A stretch of DNA of 64,000 nucleotides from Alphaproteobacteria bacterium (lineage in GTDB: Bacteria; Pseudomonadota; Alphaproteobacteria; Puniceispirillales; Puniceispirillaceae): NCBI GenBank assembly GCA_016780775.1, contig JADHLI010000004.1, positions 62,001-126,000 of the forward strand, in the 5' to 3' direction. The translations under genes and the position numbers were made by a program. The notes beneath the pieces were generated by a model. The model worked only from the letters and a program-made list of their open reading frames with translations, ran no database searches and had not been told where the DNA came from. Below are positions 1 through 9,114 of the stretch, piece by piece. The first letter of the stretch is position 1, and each line of letters opens with the position of its first letter.

Positions 1-1
1 G

Positions 2-550
2 CGCCGTTCAAAAATAGAGGTATTGGCGCTTTTGGAAATTATGCGCTCTTTTCTGCGCAGTAAGGTAGTAACGTTAATAGAAGATAATGTGCGCTTACAT
101 ATTATTGGTGACCGCACTGCCTTTGATGAAGATATGCAAGGTTTATTTAAGAATGCTGAGGCGCAAACTGCCCATTGTACCGGCTTAACCTTAACGGTAG
201 CCCTAAATTATGGTGGCCAGCAGGATATTGAAAGAGCCGCAGAGCGTATGGCTGAAGCACAGGCATCTGGGGGTGAGGAAAAGCCTTTTTTCTCTTATCT
301 GGAAACCGCTTATTTACCTGCTGTTGACATGCTTATTCGCACTGGAGGTGAGCGGCGCTTATCAAATTTTCTACTTTGGGATTTAAGCTATGCAGAGCTT
401 TATTTTACAGATGTATTTTGGCCAGATTTCAATGCTGAAGAGCTAAAAAAGGCTATTGGTAGTTTTTATCAACGCCAGCGCCGTTTTGGCGGCGATGGTG
501 AGGGTGCTGCAGGGGATGAAACAGCTTCTACCGAAGAAAAGTTGGCTTAA
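2..550 (+). CDS. uppS: Undecaprenyl diphosphate synthase, C-terminal part (5' end outside window)
   Basis: Cis-prenyltransferase that builds C55 undecaprenyl diphosphate, the lipid carrier for peptidoglycan and O-antigen, from farnesyl diphosphate and isopentenyl diphosphate in the cytoplasm. The open frame runs in from the left edge, so the N-terminal substrate-binding part is missing. What is left holds the conserved C-terminal family block: IRTGGERRLSNFLLW followed by YAELYFTDVFWPDF, which forms the IPP-binding and dimer region. The tail after about residue 160 is acidic and low in complexity. The stop is 3 bases ahead of cdsA, whose ribosome site overlaps the end of this gene, so the two are co-translated. 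Identity is secure; only the length is unknown. Confidence 0.95.
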   Translation, partial: RRSKIEVLALLEIMRSFLRSKVVTLIEDNVRLHIIGDRTAFDEDMQGLFKNAEAQTAHCTGLTLTVALNYGGQQDIERAAERMAEAQASGGEEKPFFSYLETAYLPAVDMLIRTGGERRLSNFLLWDLSYAELYFTDVFWPDFNAEELKKAIGSFYQRQRRFGGDGEGAAGDETASTEEKLA

Positions 551-553
551 AGG

Positions 554-1366
554 ATGGCTGTTGACCGATCAGACTTGCGCGCGCGGTTATTCGGTTTTTT
601 ATTTTTTCTGCCTATTTTACTCTCTATCGTAGCTGGTGCTCCTTATGTAGTAATTGGAATGGGACTAGCTGGGTTTTGGGTATGCTATGAGGCCTCGGCA
701 TTGCTGGGGGCAGGGCAGGCGCTGGCGAGGCGGATAATTTCTATGCTGGCCTTTATGGGACTATTTCTGCTTCCTATTTTAGTGAATAAGGCCATATTAT
801 CTGTGCTGGCCGCAGCCAGTATTGGCTTTATCTGTATTGCGTGCGCTTTTGCTATCTTGCAAACCAAAGAGCGAGTATTTATCCTTCTTCTTGGTGCCAC
901 GCTTATCAGCCTTTCTTATGTTTCTATGCATCCTTTAGGCATATATATGCTGTTAAGTTTAGCGCTGATTATTTCGGCAAGTGATATTGGCGCGTATTTT
1001 TCTGGCCGGCTTATTGGGGGGCCTAAATTAGCGCCTTCGGTAAGCCCGTCAAAGACATGGGCTGGAAGTATTGGCGGGGTAGTTTGCGCGGTTATTGCGG
1101 CCGCATTTTTATTTTATCTTTTTGCTCGGTTACCTCTTTCTAGCCCTGCATTAGGGTTTGTTTTGTTAATAGCCGTGCTTTCACAAATAGGGGATTTGTT
1201 TGAATCCTCGATGAAGCGGCGTTTAGGCATCAAAGATAGCGGCCAGATTGTGCCCGGGCATGGCGGAGCGTTAGACAGGTTTGATGGCTATTTAACAAGT
1301 TTACCCGTGGCAGCACTTATGCTGTATTTTGATGCCCCTCTTATCGCTAGCTTGGCTATGTTGTAA
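554..1366 (+). CDS. cdsA: Phosphatidate cytidylyltransferase (CDP-diglyceride synthase)
   Basis: Integral membrane enzyme that makes CDP-diacylglycerol from CTP and phosphatidic acid, the branch point of phospholipid synthesis. The 270-residue protein is mostly hydrophobic helices. Near the C-terminus it has the full CDP-diglyceride synthase signature: SMKRRLGIKDSG then PGHGGALDRFDGY, preceded by SPSKTWAGS. The ATG lies 3 bases after the uppS stop with AAAGG just upstream, so it belongs to the same transcript. The dxr gene follows after 20 bases. Length and motif order are normal for the family. Confidence 0.96.
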   Translation: MAVDRSDLRARLFGFLFFLPILLSIVAGAPYVVIGMGLAGFWVCYEASALLGAGQALARRIISMLAFMGLFLLPILVNKAILSVLAAASIGFICIACAFAILQTKERVFILLLGATLISLSYVSMHPLGIYMLLSLALIISASDIGAYFSGRLIGGPKLAPSVSPSKTWAGSIGGVVCAVIAAAFLFYLFARLPLSSPALGFVLLIAVLSQIGDLFESSMKRRLGIKDSGQIVPGHGGALDRFDGYLTSLPVAALMLYFDAPLIASLAML

Positions 1367-1386
1367 ATGCAGAATGGATAGTTTTT

Positions 1387-2526
1387 ATGACCGCTAGTAA
1401 GAGCATTACCATTTTAGGCGCAACAGGTTCGGTTGGCGGGAGTACTCTGTCGCTTGTAAGAGAGCACCCTGATAGGTTTGTTGTGCATGCATTAACAGCC
1501 AATAGCGATTATGAGGGACTGGCAAAGCTGGCATTGGAATTTAAACCTGCTCATGTTGTTATCGCAGATGAGGCATTTTATTCCCCCCTGTCTGAGACAC
1601 TAGCTGGCACCGGTATTGAGGTTTGTGCAGGTGCGCCTGCCTTGATAGAAATTGCGGCACAAAAGGTTGATTTAGTTGTTGGAGCCATTGTTGGTATTGC
1701 TGGGCTGGCACCAGTTTGGAATGCAGTTGAGGCTGGCCAAACCATCGCACTTGCCAACAAAGAGGCTTTGGTTTCAGCTGGGCATCTTATTATGCCAGCA
1801 GCACAGAAACATGGCGCAAATATACTACCGATAGACTCCGAACATAACGCTATTTTTCAGTGCCTTAGGCATGAACGGCAAGATGATATTGAGCGTATTA
1901 TTCTTACCGCTTCTGGTGGACCTTTCCTGCGGATGACACCTGCAGAAATGCGCCAAGTTACCATAGAACAGGCTTTGCAGCATCCAAATTGGTCAATGGG
2001 CCCTAAGGTAACTATTGATAGTGCCACGATGATGAATAAGGGTTTGGAGCTTATCGAAGCGGCATGGCTGTTTGATAAAGGTGCAACAAAGCTGGATGCG
2101 ATTATACACCCGCAATCGACACTTCACGGGCTGGTTGGCTTCAAGGATGGCTCTTGGCTAGCCCATCTTGGCATTGCCGATATGCGCGTGCCTATTTCTT
2201 ATGCGCTTGGCTGGCCTGAACGGCTAAGCTGGAAGGCGCAACCTTTTGACTTTGGGTCTGCATTACAGCTAGATTTCGCACCTGTTAACGAAGCTAAATT
2301 CCCGTGTTTCCGTCTGGCGAAACAGGTCATGGGAGGTGCAGACGAACAAGCGATTATTTTAAATGCTGCTAACGAAGAAGCTGTGGAGCGCTTTTTGAAA
2401 GGCGATATTGGTTTCTGTGATATAGCTGGCCAGGTGGAAGCCGCTTTGGCGGCAGGCGATTTTGGTATCGTGGCAGATAGTTTTGATGCGGTTGTGGCAC
2501 TCGATAGAGAAATTCGGCAAAGATAA
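1387..2526 (+). CDS. dxr: 1-deoxy-D-xylulose 5-phosphate reductoisomerase
   Basis: Second enzyme of the MEP isoprenoid pathway, converting DXP to MEP with NADPH; it supplies precursors for the undecaprenyl carrier made by the upstream uppS product. The 379-residue protein begins with the NADPH-binding loop GATGSVGGSTL. It contains the metal and substrate motifs PIDSEHNAIFQ and IDSATMMNKGLELIEA, with acidic metal ligands in both, and HPQSTLHGLVGF, a slight variant of the usual HPQSVIHS-type loop. Length is slightly short but complete. It is followed by a 127-base gap before rseP, so a new promoter may start there. Confidence 0.96.
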   Translation: MTASKSITILGATGSVGGSTLSLVREHPDRFVVHALTANSDYEGLAKLALEFKPAHVVIADEAFYSPLSETLAGTGIEVCAGAPALIEIAAQKVDLVVGAIVGIAGLAPVWNAVEAGQTIALANKEALVSAGHLIMPAAQKHGANILPIDSEHNAIFQCLRHERQDDIERIILTASGGPFLRMTPAEMRQVTIEQALQHPNWSMGPKVTIDSATMMNKGLELIEAAWLFDKGATKLDAIIHPQSTLHGLVGFKDGSWLAHLGIADMRVPISYALGWPERLSWKAQPFDFGSALQLDFAPVNEAKFPCFRLAKQVMGGADEQAIILNAANEEAVERFLKGDIGFCDIAGQVEAALAAGDFGIVADSFDAVVALDREIRQR

Positions 2527-2653
2527 TTGCATCCCTCTCGCAGCTAGATTAAGAATAAAGCTTAAATAGGCATGAAATTTGCGATACTATTCTATTGCGA
2601 AAAATGTCTGAATGTTAAGCTCGTACCCCCTTCATCCTAACAGGACATAAAAA

Positions 2654-3739
2654 ATGCCGGACCTCGGTGGTTTCAATCAAATTTTATTCTTTTTGCTGGT
2701 GATTACGCCGATCGTTTTCATCCATGAGTTAGGGCATTACTGGGCGGCACGCCGTGCAGGGGTTGTGGTGGAGGTGTTTTCCATTGGTTTTGGTCCAGAG
2801 CTATATGCATGGGTTGATAAAAACGGCACACGCTGGCGCATTGGCGCATTGCCGCTTGGTGGGTTTGTGAAAATGCGCGGTGATCAAAACGCCGCTAGCA
2901 TGACCTCTGCTTCGGCGCGCGAGATAGAGGGCAGTTTTGCGGGGGCGGGTGTATTTCGGCGTATCGCTATTGTTGCCGCAGGGCCTGCGGCTAATTTTCT
3001 GCTTGGTATTTTGTTATTTGCTGGGGTTTATATGGGCGCTGGCAAGACCTTTATTCCGCCTATTATTGGCGAGGTGATGGAAGAAGGCGCAGCAATGGAA
3101 GCTGGGCTGAAAGAAGGCGATAAAATCCTAGCAATCGACGGCTCCGAAATCGGTGATTTTAATGAGCTACGTGCGCTTATTTTTGAAAATCCTGATAAAG
3201 AAGTGTTTTTTGAAGTGGAGAGGCAAGGGGATATATTTAACCTGCCTGTACAGCTGAAATCATCCTATTCTAAGGAATATGATATTACATTTGGTGTTTT
3301 AGGTGTGCGCTCTTCTGCTGCTGGTGAATTTCGTAAGCTTGGGATAAGCGAAGCTTTTTATGTTGCTAGTGCGGATACCTTGAATTTATGTGCGGCGATG
3401 CTGCGCGGGATTGGCAGGCTGGTTACAGGGCAAGCAAGTGGCGGCGAGATAGGTGGTCCTGTTCGGATTGCTGAATTATCTGCAGATGCGGCTCAGCAGG
3501 GTTTGGTTGCTTTTATTATCTTTACGGCGCTTATCTCAATTAATTTGGGGCTGATTAATTTATTTCCTATTCCCGCGCTAGATGGCGGGCATCTGGTTTT
3601 TTTCTTAATAGAGGCCGTAATAGGCAGGCCGTTGCCAGATAAGATGCAGGAAAGATTAAATCGTCTTGGCGTCAGTTTACTTTTGTCGCTTATGGTGGTC
3701 GTAATTTCGTTAGATATTGTTAGAAAGTTCACAAGTTAG
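2654..3739 (+). CDS. rseP: Site-2 zinc metalloprotease RseP
   Basis: Membrane-embedded protease of the S2P family that cleaves anti-sigma factors and leftover signal peptides within the bilayer. The 361-residue protein has the zinc motif HELGH at residues 24-28 in the first membrane helix. A PDZ domain covers about residues 125-205 (the EAGLKEGDKILAIDG stretch). The second active-site motif, NLFPIPALDGGHL, lies in the C-terminal membrane part. It is shorter than E. coli RseP (about 450 residues) because it has one PDZ domain, common in Alphaproteobacteria. It sits directly upstream of bamA, the usual envelope-stress and outer-membrane neighbourhood. Confidence 0.95.
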   Translation: MPDLGGFNQILFFLLVITPIVFIHELGHYWAARRAGVVVEVFSIGFGPELYAWVDKNGTRWRIGALPLGGFVKMRGDQNAASMTSASAREIEGSFAGAGVFRRIAIVAAGPAANFLLGILLFAGVYMGAGKTFIPPIIGEVMEEGAAMEAGLKEGDKILAIDGSEIGDFNELRALIFENPDKEVFFEVERQGDIFNLPVQLKSSYSKEYDITFGVLGVRSSAAGEFRKLGISEAFYVASADTLNLCAAMLRGIGRLVTGQASGGEIGGPVRIAELSADAAQQGLVAFIIFTALISINLGLINLFPIPALDGGHLVFFLIEAVIGRPLPDKMQERLNRLGVSLLLSLMVVVISLDIVRKFTS

Positions 3740-3849
3740 GGTTGCAACGCTTTCTGTGATAAAGTTTTTTGCAAATATGGTCGTTTACGGCGTATACTCA
3801 GCGCGGTGGATGAAATAGAACAGCTTTGTTTTATGGAGTGAGGTCTCAA

Positions 3850-6129
3850 ATGCATTTCCTCAAGAAAATCATAATCTTATCTTTTGTCTGGCTGTCGCTA
3901 GCTTTTGTGCCTGCCGTTTTGGCGCAAACGGCAACAGATCGATTTGAAGTTGAGGCCATTATTGTTGACGGAAATGAGCGGGTAACAGACGCAACCATTC
4001 AGGCTTATTTGCCTATTAAAGTCGGTGATAAAATAGATCTTCAAGCATTAGATCAGGCCATCAGCAGCTTGTTTTCTACCAATTTGTTTGAAAATGTCAG
4101 CATTTCTAGAGATGGCAATCAGGTGATTGTTGAAATCGCTGAAAATCCAATTATCAACCGCATTAATATTGAAGGTAATGATGTCCTTAGTGATGAAAGA
4201 CTGCTTGCGGAATTAGATATTCAGCCGCGCCGTGTTTATACAGCGGCTGTAGCAAGGGGAGGCACGCAAAGGCTTTTGGAGATCTATCGTCTATCTGGGC
4301 GGTTTGCCGCGAGCGTTGTGCCAAAGATTATCCGCTTAGAGAACAACCGTGTTGATCTTGTTTTTGAAGTGGATGAAGGCCCGCTTATTAAAATTCAGTC
4401 TATTCGCTTCCTTGGCAATAAATCTTTTTCTGATTATGCACTGCGCCAGATTATCTCTAGCCGGGTTGAGCGCTGGTGGGCCTTACTTGCCTCTACCGAT
4501 AAATATGATCCGGGTCGTTTGGATTATGATGTACGGCTATTACGGCAATTCTATTTAAGCAGAGGCTATGCAGATATTGATGTGGTAAGAGCTCAAGGAG
4601 GTCTGTTGTCAGACCGTTCTGGATTTGCCGTTACCTTTTCTTTAACAGAAGGCCCGCGCTACCAACTTCGTGATATTAGCTTCACCTCTGAGATTGAATC
4701 TGTTGATGTAAGCGCGCTGCGCGATCTGATCCCTTTGGAAACAGGGGATTGGTATGATGTGCGCGCTATAGAAGAAGGCTTGTTGAATATCACCAATGAG
4801 CTGGGTAATTTCGGTTATGCTTTTGTAAATGTCACCCCTGAAGTGATAACAGACCCGGAAACAAAACAACTAGATGTTCAGATAAATATTGGTGCTGCAA
4901 CCAAGAATTTCGTAGAGCGCATTGAAGTGATTAATAATTCACGCACCCTAGATAATGTTGTGCGTCGTGAGCTGGAAATCGTTGAAGGTGATGCCTATAA
5001 CCAGCTAAAGATTGACAGATCTCTGCGAAAGGTGCGCGGTTTAGGTTTCTTCCGTAAGGTTGATGTGGAAACCAAACAAGGCTCAACAGCGGATCAATCG
5101 GTCGTTCAATTTGATGTTGAAGAACAGCCGACAGGTGATTTTTCCATTGGATTGGGTTATTCCTCACTCGATAAAACCACCCTTAGCCTTGGTATCAAAG
5201 AACGAAACTTCCTTGGTACGGGGCGAGAAACTAATTTTTCTCTATCCACTTCTGATACGCGCGCGGATTACCGGGTCGGCATTTCTGAGCCTTACTTGTT
5301 TGACAGAAATTTACGAGGCGGAATTGAGCTGTTTAACGAAAAAGTCACAGAAACCAGTGCTGAGGTTAAAACACAAGGTTTATCAGCAACTGCGTCCTTT
5401 AATGCCGCACGCGATTATTATCACCGCTTTGGCTATCGCTATGTTTCCAAAGACACAAAACAAGAAAGTACCAAAGCCACCTCTTCTACAGGGGATGAGG
5501 GGAAATCACTTATTGAATCTGCGGTTACATACACGCTTGGCCGCGATACGCTGAATAACCGCTTTGACCCAAGCGAGGGGTACTTGTTTGAGGCGAAACA
5601 GGAATATGCAGGTGTTGGGGGAGATGTAAATTATTTGCGTAGTGTCCTTCGTGCCTCTTATTACAAGCCTTATCTATTTAACAGCATCGTCTTAGGGGTT
5701 CGTGGTCAATATGGCTTTGTTGAAAGCTTTGATGAAAAAGTATCTCAGTCAGCACGCTTTGCTTTGGGTGGCCGTAATGTTAGAGGCTTTGATTCTGGCG
5801 GCATCGGGCCACGCGATATAGGCACAGACACAGCTGTTGGCGGTAATAATATGTATTCAGGCTCTATTGAGCTTATTTCTAGCCTTGGTCTTAGTGACGA
5901 TTTAGGTGTTCGCTGGACGCTGTTCTCAGATTTTGGTTCTGTTTGGAAAACGGATTACCCAGACGGCGTTATTGGCGCAAATGATGAAAAGATGCGGCAA
6001 TCTGTTGGGTTTGGCTTCCTCTGGGATACCGCGATTGGGCCGTTAACCTTCTATTGGGCAGACGCTTTTTCAAAGACTTCTTATGATAAAACAAAGCGCT
6101 TCCAGTTTAATATTGGAACCAGATTCTAA
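3850..6129 (+). CDS. bamA: Outer membrane protein assembly factor BamA
   Basis: Omp85 protein at the core of the BAM complex, folding beta-barrel proteins into the outer membrane. The ATG at 3850 is preferred over an upstream TTG at 3826 because GAGG lies 6 bases upstream and the protein then starts with a proper signal peptide (KK, hydrophobic run, cleavage near VLAQT). The 759-residue product has five POTRA repeats in roughly the first 420 residues and a 16-strand barrel domain behind. It ends in FQFNIGTRF, with the terminal phenylalanine expected of an outer-membrane barrel. skp follows after 11 bases. Confidence 0.96.
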   Translation: MHFLKKIIILSFVWLSLAFVPAVLAQTATDRFEVEAIIVDGNERVTDATIQAYLPIKVGDKIDLQALDQAISSLFSTNLFENVSISRDGNQVIVEIAENPIINRINIEGNDVLSDERLLAELDIQPRRVYTAAVARGGTQRLLEIYRLSGRFAASVVPKIIRLENNRVDLVFEVDEGPLIKIQSIRFLGNKSFSDYALRQIISSRVERWWALLASTDKYDPGRLDYDVRLLRQFYLSRGYADIDVVRAQGGLLSDRSGFAVTFSLTEGPRYQLRDISFTSEIESVDVSALRDLIPLETGDWYDVRAIEEGLLNITNELGNFGYAFVNVTPEVITDPETKQLDVQINIGAATKNFVERIEVINNSRTLDNVVRRELEIVEGDAYNQLKIDRSLRKVRGLGFFRKVDVETKQGSTADQSVVQFDVEEQPTGDFSIGLGYSSLDKTTLSLGIKERNFLGTGRETNFSLSTSDTRADYRVGISEPYLFDRNLRGGIELFNEKVTETSAEVKTQGLSATASFNAARDYYHRFGYRYVSKDTKQESTKATSSTGDEGKSLIESAVTYTLGRDTLNNRFDPSEGYLFEAKQEYAGVGGDVNYLRSVLRASYYKPYLFNSIVLGVRGQYGFVESFDEKVSQSARFALGGRNVRGFDSGGIGPRDIGTDTAVGGNNMYSGSIELISSLGLSDDLGVRWTLFSDFGSVWKTDYPDGVIGANDEKMRQSVGFGFLWDTAIGPLTFYWADAFSKTSYDKTKRFQFNIGTRF

Positions 6130-6140
6130 TAAGGCAGTTT

Positions 6141-6776
6141 ATGCAAAACTTCTCTAAGACATGCTTTCGTAGCTTCTGGGTTTCTTTCCTGAAATATACG
6201 TTTATTCTTGCGGTTATGATGGCTGGTTTAGCTAGTATGCCATCAAAGGCACAAGATAACAGCGCAACAGACGCTAACCGATTTGAGATCAGCAGAGTAG
6301 CGGTTATCGACCTTGCACGTATTATCCGAGAATCTGAAGCAACCGCCCGTGTGCGCGTTTTATTAGATGGCAAAAGCGATGAGTTTCAGCAAGAGTTCGC
6401 TGAAAAGGAAATACAGCTATTAGCTAAAGAAAAAGAGTTGAAGGCAAAGGAAAGTCTAATTTCAGAGGATGCTTATCAAGAAGAAGTGCGCGCCTTTCAA
6501 AGAGATGTAGCAGCTATTCAGCAAGACATTCAAAATAAAAGACAATCATTGGACCGCGCCTTGCAGAAGGCACAAGACAAAATTAGAAACTTGGCGACCA
6601 CTATTATTGCTGAGCGCGCTTCTGAGCTTGAAATTGATATCGTGGTTAAAGAAGACCAGTTGCTCGTGTTCCGCAATCAGCTAAATATTACCGATGATAT
6701 TTTGCAGATTTTGAATGCGCGAACCAAGGATGCTCAACTCGAAATTAGTGAGCAAACCGTAAAAACGGGTGAATAA
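6141..6776 (+). CDS. skp: OmpH/Skp family periplasmic chaperone
   Basis: Periplasmic chaperone that holds unfolded outer-membrane proteins on the way to BamA, encoded just upstream. The 211-residue protein has an N-terminal signal peptide (hydrophobic FILAVMMAGLA, cleavage near SKAQD). It then has the family start RVAVIDLARIIRES and a long charged alpha-helical, coiled-coil stretch (about residues 75-155) rich in E, K and Q, which forms the tentacles of Skp trimers. Sequence in this family is weakly conserved, so the assignment rests on architecture and on its place between bamA and lpxD, which is the standard order. Confidence 0.9.
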   Translation: MQNFSKTCFRSFWVSFLKYTFILAVMMAGLASMPSKAQDNSATDANRFEISRVAVIDLARIIRESEATARVRVLLDGKSDEFQQEFAEKEIQLLAKEKELKAKESLISEDAYQEEVRAFQRDVAAIQQDIQNKRQSLDRALQKAQDKIRNLATTIIAERASELEIDIVVKEDQLLVFRNQLNITDDILQILNARTKDAQLEISEQTVKTGE

Positions 6777-6779
6777 GAC

Positions 6780-7805
6780 ATGCAGCGCGCTGGCAGACTT
6801 CATAAAAGTGCTGGAAGCTGGCCTCTCTCTACGCTCTGTGACGCGGTTGGCATATCCTTAGTTAAAGGTAGCCCTGAGCTGCAAATTGATACGCTTTCAA
6901 GCACCGCTGCACCTGTAACGGGCGCGTTAGTGCTGTTAACGCAGAAAAAATATATCGCTGAATTATCAGAAATCTCTGGGCTGGTTTGTCTTACCTCTGC
7001 TGAATTAGCGGATAACATCAAAGACCAGCTAAATGACCCTGTCATTTTGGTTGCGGCGCGGCCACGTGCAGCTTTTGCACGCATCGCCCAGATGATGTTT
7101 CCGGAGATCCTGCCAGCATCTGGTATCGATGCAAGCGCAAAAATTCACCCCGATGCAAAAATAGATGAAAGCGCCCATATTGGTGCTTTTGTAGTCATTG
7201 GCCGTAACTGCCAAATTGGTGCTGGATGTTCTGTTGGAGCTGGCTCTGTCTTGGCAGAAGATGTGCATTTAGGTGCGCGTAATATTATAGGCACACATAA
7301 TTTTTTAACCCATCTACATACAGGTGAGGGGCTAAAGACAGCATCGCATTGTAGTATTGGCAAGCGCGGTTTTGGATTTGAAGGGCAGGGCAGTGAAGCA
7401 CAATTCCTTGCCCATCTGGGACGTGTAGTGATCGGCAAAGGATGTGATATCAGCGCCGGTGTAACCATTGATAGAGGTGTCCTAGATGATACGATCATCG
7501 GCGATTATGTTATGATCGACAATCAATGTCATATTGCCCATAATGTGATAATTGGCAGTAATGCTATTATTTTAGGGCAGGCAGGCATTGCTGGCAGTGC
7601 GGTCATTGGCAGGAATTGCATTTTAGGGGGACAGGTTGGCGTTGGCGATCATATCACATTGGCAGATAATATCGTGGTTGCATCAAAGTCAGGGGTTACA
7701 AAGGATTTAAACAAAGCTGGCACCTATGCTGGGTTTCCAGCCATGCCAGCGCGTGAGTTTTGGTTGCAGATGGCCAGTTCGCGCCGTAAAAACAGAAGCA
7801 CCTAA
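6780..7805 (+). CDS. lpxD: UDP-3-O-(3-hydroxyacyl)glucosamine N-acyltransferase
   Basis: Third lipid A enzyme; transfers a hydroxyacyl chain from acyl-ACP to the 2-amino group of UDP-3-O-acylglucosamine in the cytoplasm. The 341-residue protein has an N-terminal uridine-binding domain (about 1-110) followed by a left-handed beta-helix of hexapeptide repeats, seen as spaced IG and VIG triplets from about residue 115 to 310 (for example HIGAFVVIGRNCQIGAGCSV). The catalytic-type histidine lies in the DNQCHIAHNVIIG segment. The ATG follows the skp stop by 3 bases, so the genes are coupled. Confidence 0.95.
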   Translation: MQRAGRLHKSAGSWPLSTLCDAVGISLVKGSPELQIDTLSSTAAPVTGALVLLTQKKYIAELSEISGLVCLTSAELADNIKDQLNDPVILVAARPRAAFARIAQMMFPEILPASGIDASAKIHPDAKIDESAHIGAFVVIGRNCQIGAGCSVGAGSVLAEDVHLGARNIIGTHNFLTHLHTGEGLKTASHCSIGKRGFGFEGQGSEAQFLAHLGRVVIGKGCDISAGVTIDRGVLDDTIIGDYVMIDNQCHIAHNVIIGSNAIILGQAGIAGSAVIGRNCILGGQVGVGDHITLADNIVVASKSGVTKDLNKAGTYAGFPAMPAREFWLQMASSRRKNRST

Positions 7806-7853
7806 AACATCATAGATGAAGACAAAATCAGCCAGCTTTAAAGGGGGAATATT

Positions 7854-8309
7854 ATGAGTGTTAATCAAACGCTGGGATATGCGGAAATTGAAAAATTATT
7901 ACCGCATCGCGCCCCATTTTTGCTGATCGATAAAATCAAGGACATAGAGCTTGGACACTCTGCAACTGGCATTAAGGCGGTAAGCGGAAATGAGCCTTAT
8001 TTTGTTGGACATTTTCCTGGTAATCCAGTCATGCCTGGCGTTTTGATTGTTGAGGCGATGGCACAAACAGCAGGCGCGCTTGCTGCGCTTTCGCTAGGTG
8101 AAGAGGCAGAAGATAAGCTGGTGTTTCTAGCCTCTGTAAATAATACCAAGTTTAAAACACCTGTACGACCCGGTGACTTGTTAGAATTGCATGTAACCAA
8201 GATCGCCGGCCGTAACTTGCTGTGGAAGTTTTCTGGTACGGGCATGGTAGATGGTCACATTGTTAATCAAGCAGAGTTCTCAGCGATGATTGTGGATAAG
8301 GATAGCTAA
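7854..8309 (+). CDS. fabZ: 3-hydroxyacyl-[ACP] dehydratase FabZ
   Basis: Hot-dog fold dehydratase of type II fatty acid synthesis; it competes with LpxA for 3-hydroxyacyl-ACP and so balances phospholipid against lipid A. The 151-residue protein has the catalytic histidine in GHFPGNPVMPGVL and the glutamate in EAMAQTAG. A strong ribosome site (GGGGG, 7850 region) precedes the ATG. It is placed between lpxD and lpxA, as in most Gram-negative genomes. Length is normal. Confidence 0.97.
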   Translation: MSVNQTLGYAEIEKLLPHRAPFLLIDKIKDIELGHSATGIKAVSGNEPYFVGHFPGNPVMPGVLIVEAMAQTAGALAALSLGEEAEDKLVFLASVNNTKFKTPVRPGDLLELHVTKIAGRNLLWKFSGTGMVDGHIVNQAEFSAMIVDKDS

Positions 8310-8313
8310 GGCA

Positions 8314-9105
8314 ATGAGCGTTACCCAACATGAAACGGCAATTATTTCGCCGCAAGCCCAGCTTGGTCAGAATATAGATATTGGTGCTTATTCCATCATT
8401 GGTGCGAATGTAGAAATCGGGGATAATGTAAAAATTCACAGCCATGTTGTGATAGATGGCCACACACGCATTGGCACAGGCACAGAAATTTTTCCGTTTG
8501 CAGCCATTGGTCTTGCCCCGCAACATACGCGTTTCGAAGGTGAAGCGTCCGAACTTATCATTGGCGAAAATAATCTGATACGTGAATATGTAACCCTGCA
8601 TCCGGGAACCAAAGTAGGGACTATGAAAACGATTATTGGTGATAATAATCTGTTTTATGTTGGATCGCACATCGCCCATGACTGTGTAGTTGGGAATAAT
8701 GTTATTTTGGCTAATCATGTTGGGGTAGGCGGGCATGTAACAATAGGTGATTTTGCCTATCTAGGTGGTTATTCAGCTATTCATCAGTTTGTGCGTATTG
8801 GCGCCCATGCCATTATTGGCGGCGGCACAGCGATTACAGCAGATGTTATTCCCTTTGGGCTGGCATCTGGTCCACGTGGGGCTTTGCATGGTCTGAATGT
8901 TGTGGGTTTGCGTCGGCGCGGGTTTGAAAAAGAAGCGCTGGCGAATTTGAAAAAAGCCTATGCATGCATCTTTACAGGTGAGGGGCTGTTTAAAGAAAAT
9001 CTGGCCAAGACTAAATCTGATTTAGGCCACCATGATATGGTTGGCGCACTGGTTCAATTTATCGAAGATGGACAGGATCGTGCACTCTGTCAGCCACAAA
9101 AATAG
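8314..9105 (+). CDS. lpxA: UDP-N-acetylglucosamine acyltransferase
   Basis: First enzyme of lipid A synthesis; moves a 3-hydroxyacyl group from ACP to the 3-OH of UDP-GlcNAc. The ATG at 8314 is chosen over an in-frame TTG at 8290 that lies inside fabZ; it leaves 4 bases after the fabZ stop and gives the usual 263 residues. The N-terminal two thirds are hexapeptide repeats (IDIGAYSIIGANVEIG and so on) and the middle has the active-site block VGSHIAHDCVVGNNV with the catalytic histidine. The C-terminal part is helical (LRRRGFEKEAL region). It works in series with lpxD and lpxI here. Confidence 0.96.
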   Translation: MSVTQHETAIISPQAQLGQNIDIGAYSIIGANVEIGDNVKIHSHVVIDGHTRIGTGTEIFPFAAIGLAPQHTRFEGEASELIIGENNLIREYVTLHPGTKVGTMKTIIGDNNLFYVGSHIAHDCVVGNNVILANHVGVGGHVTIGDFAYLGGYSAIHQFVRIGAHAIIGGGTAITADVIPFGLASGPRGALHGLNVVGLRRRGFEKEALANLKKAYACIFTGEGLFKENLAKTKSDLGHHDMVGALVQFIEDGQDRALCQPQK

Positions 9106-9114
9106 GATGATTTA

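Noticed and set aside
5060-5554. 164-codon plus-strand frame inside bamA
   Set aside because: It lies wholly within the POTRA/barrel coding frame, has no ribosome site and a biased composition, so it is a shadow of bamA.
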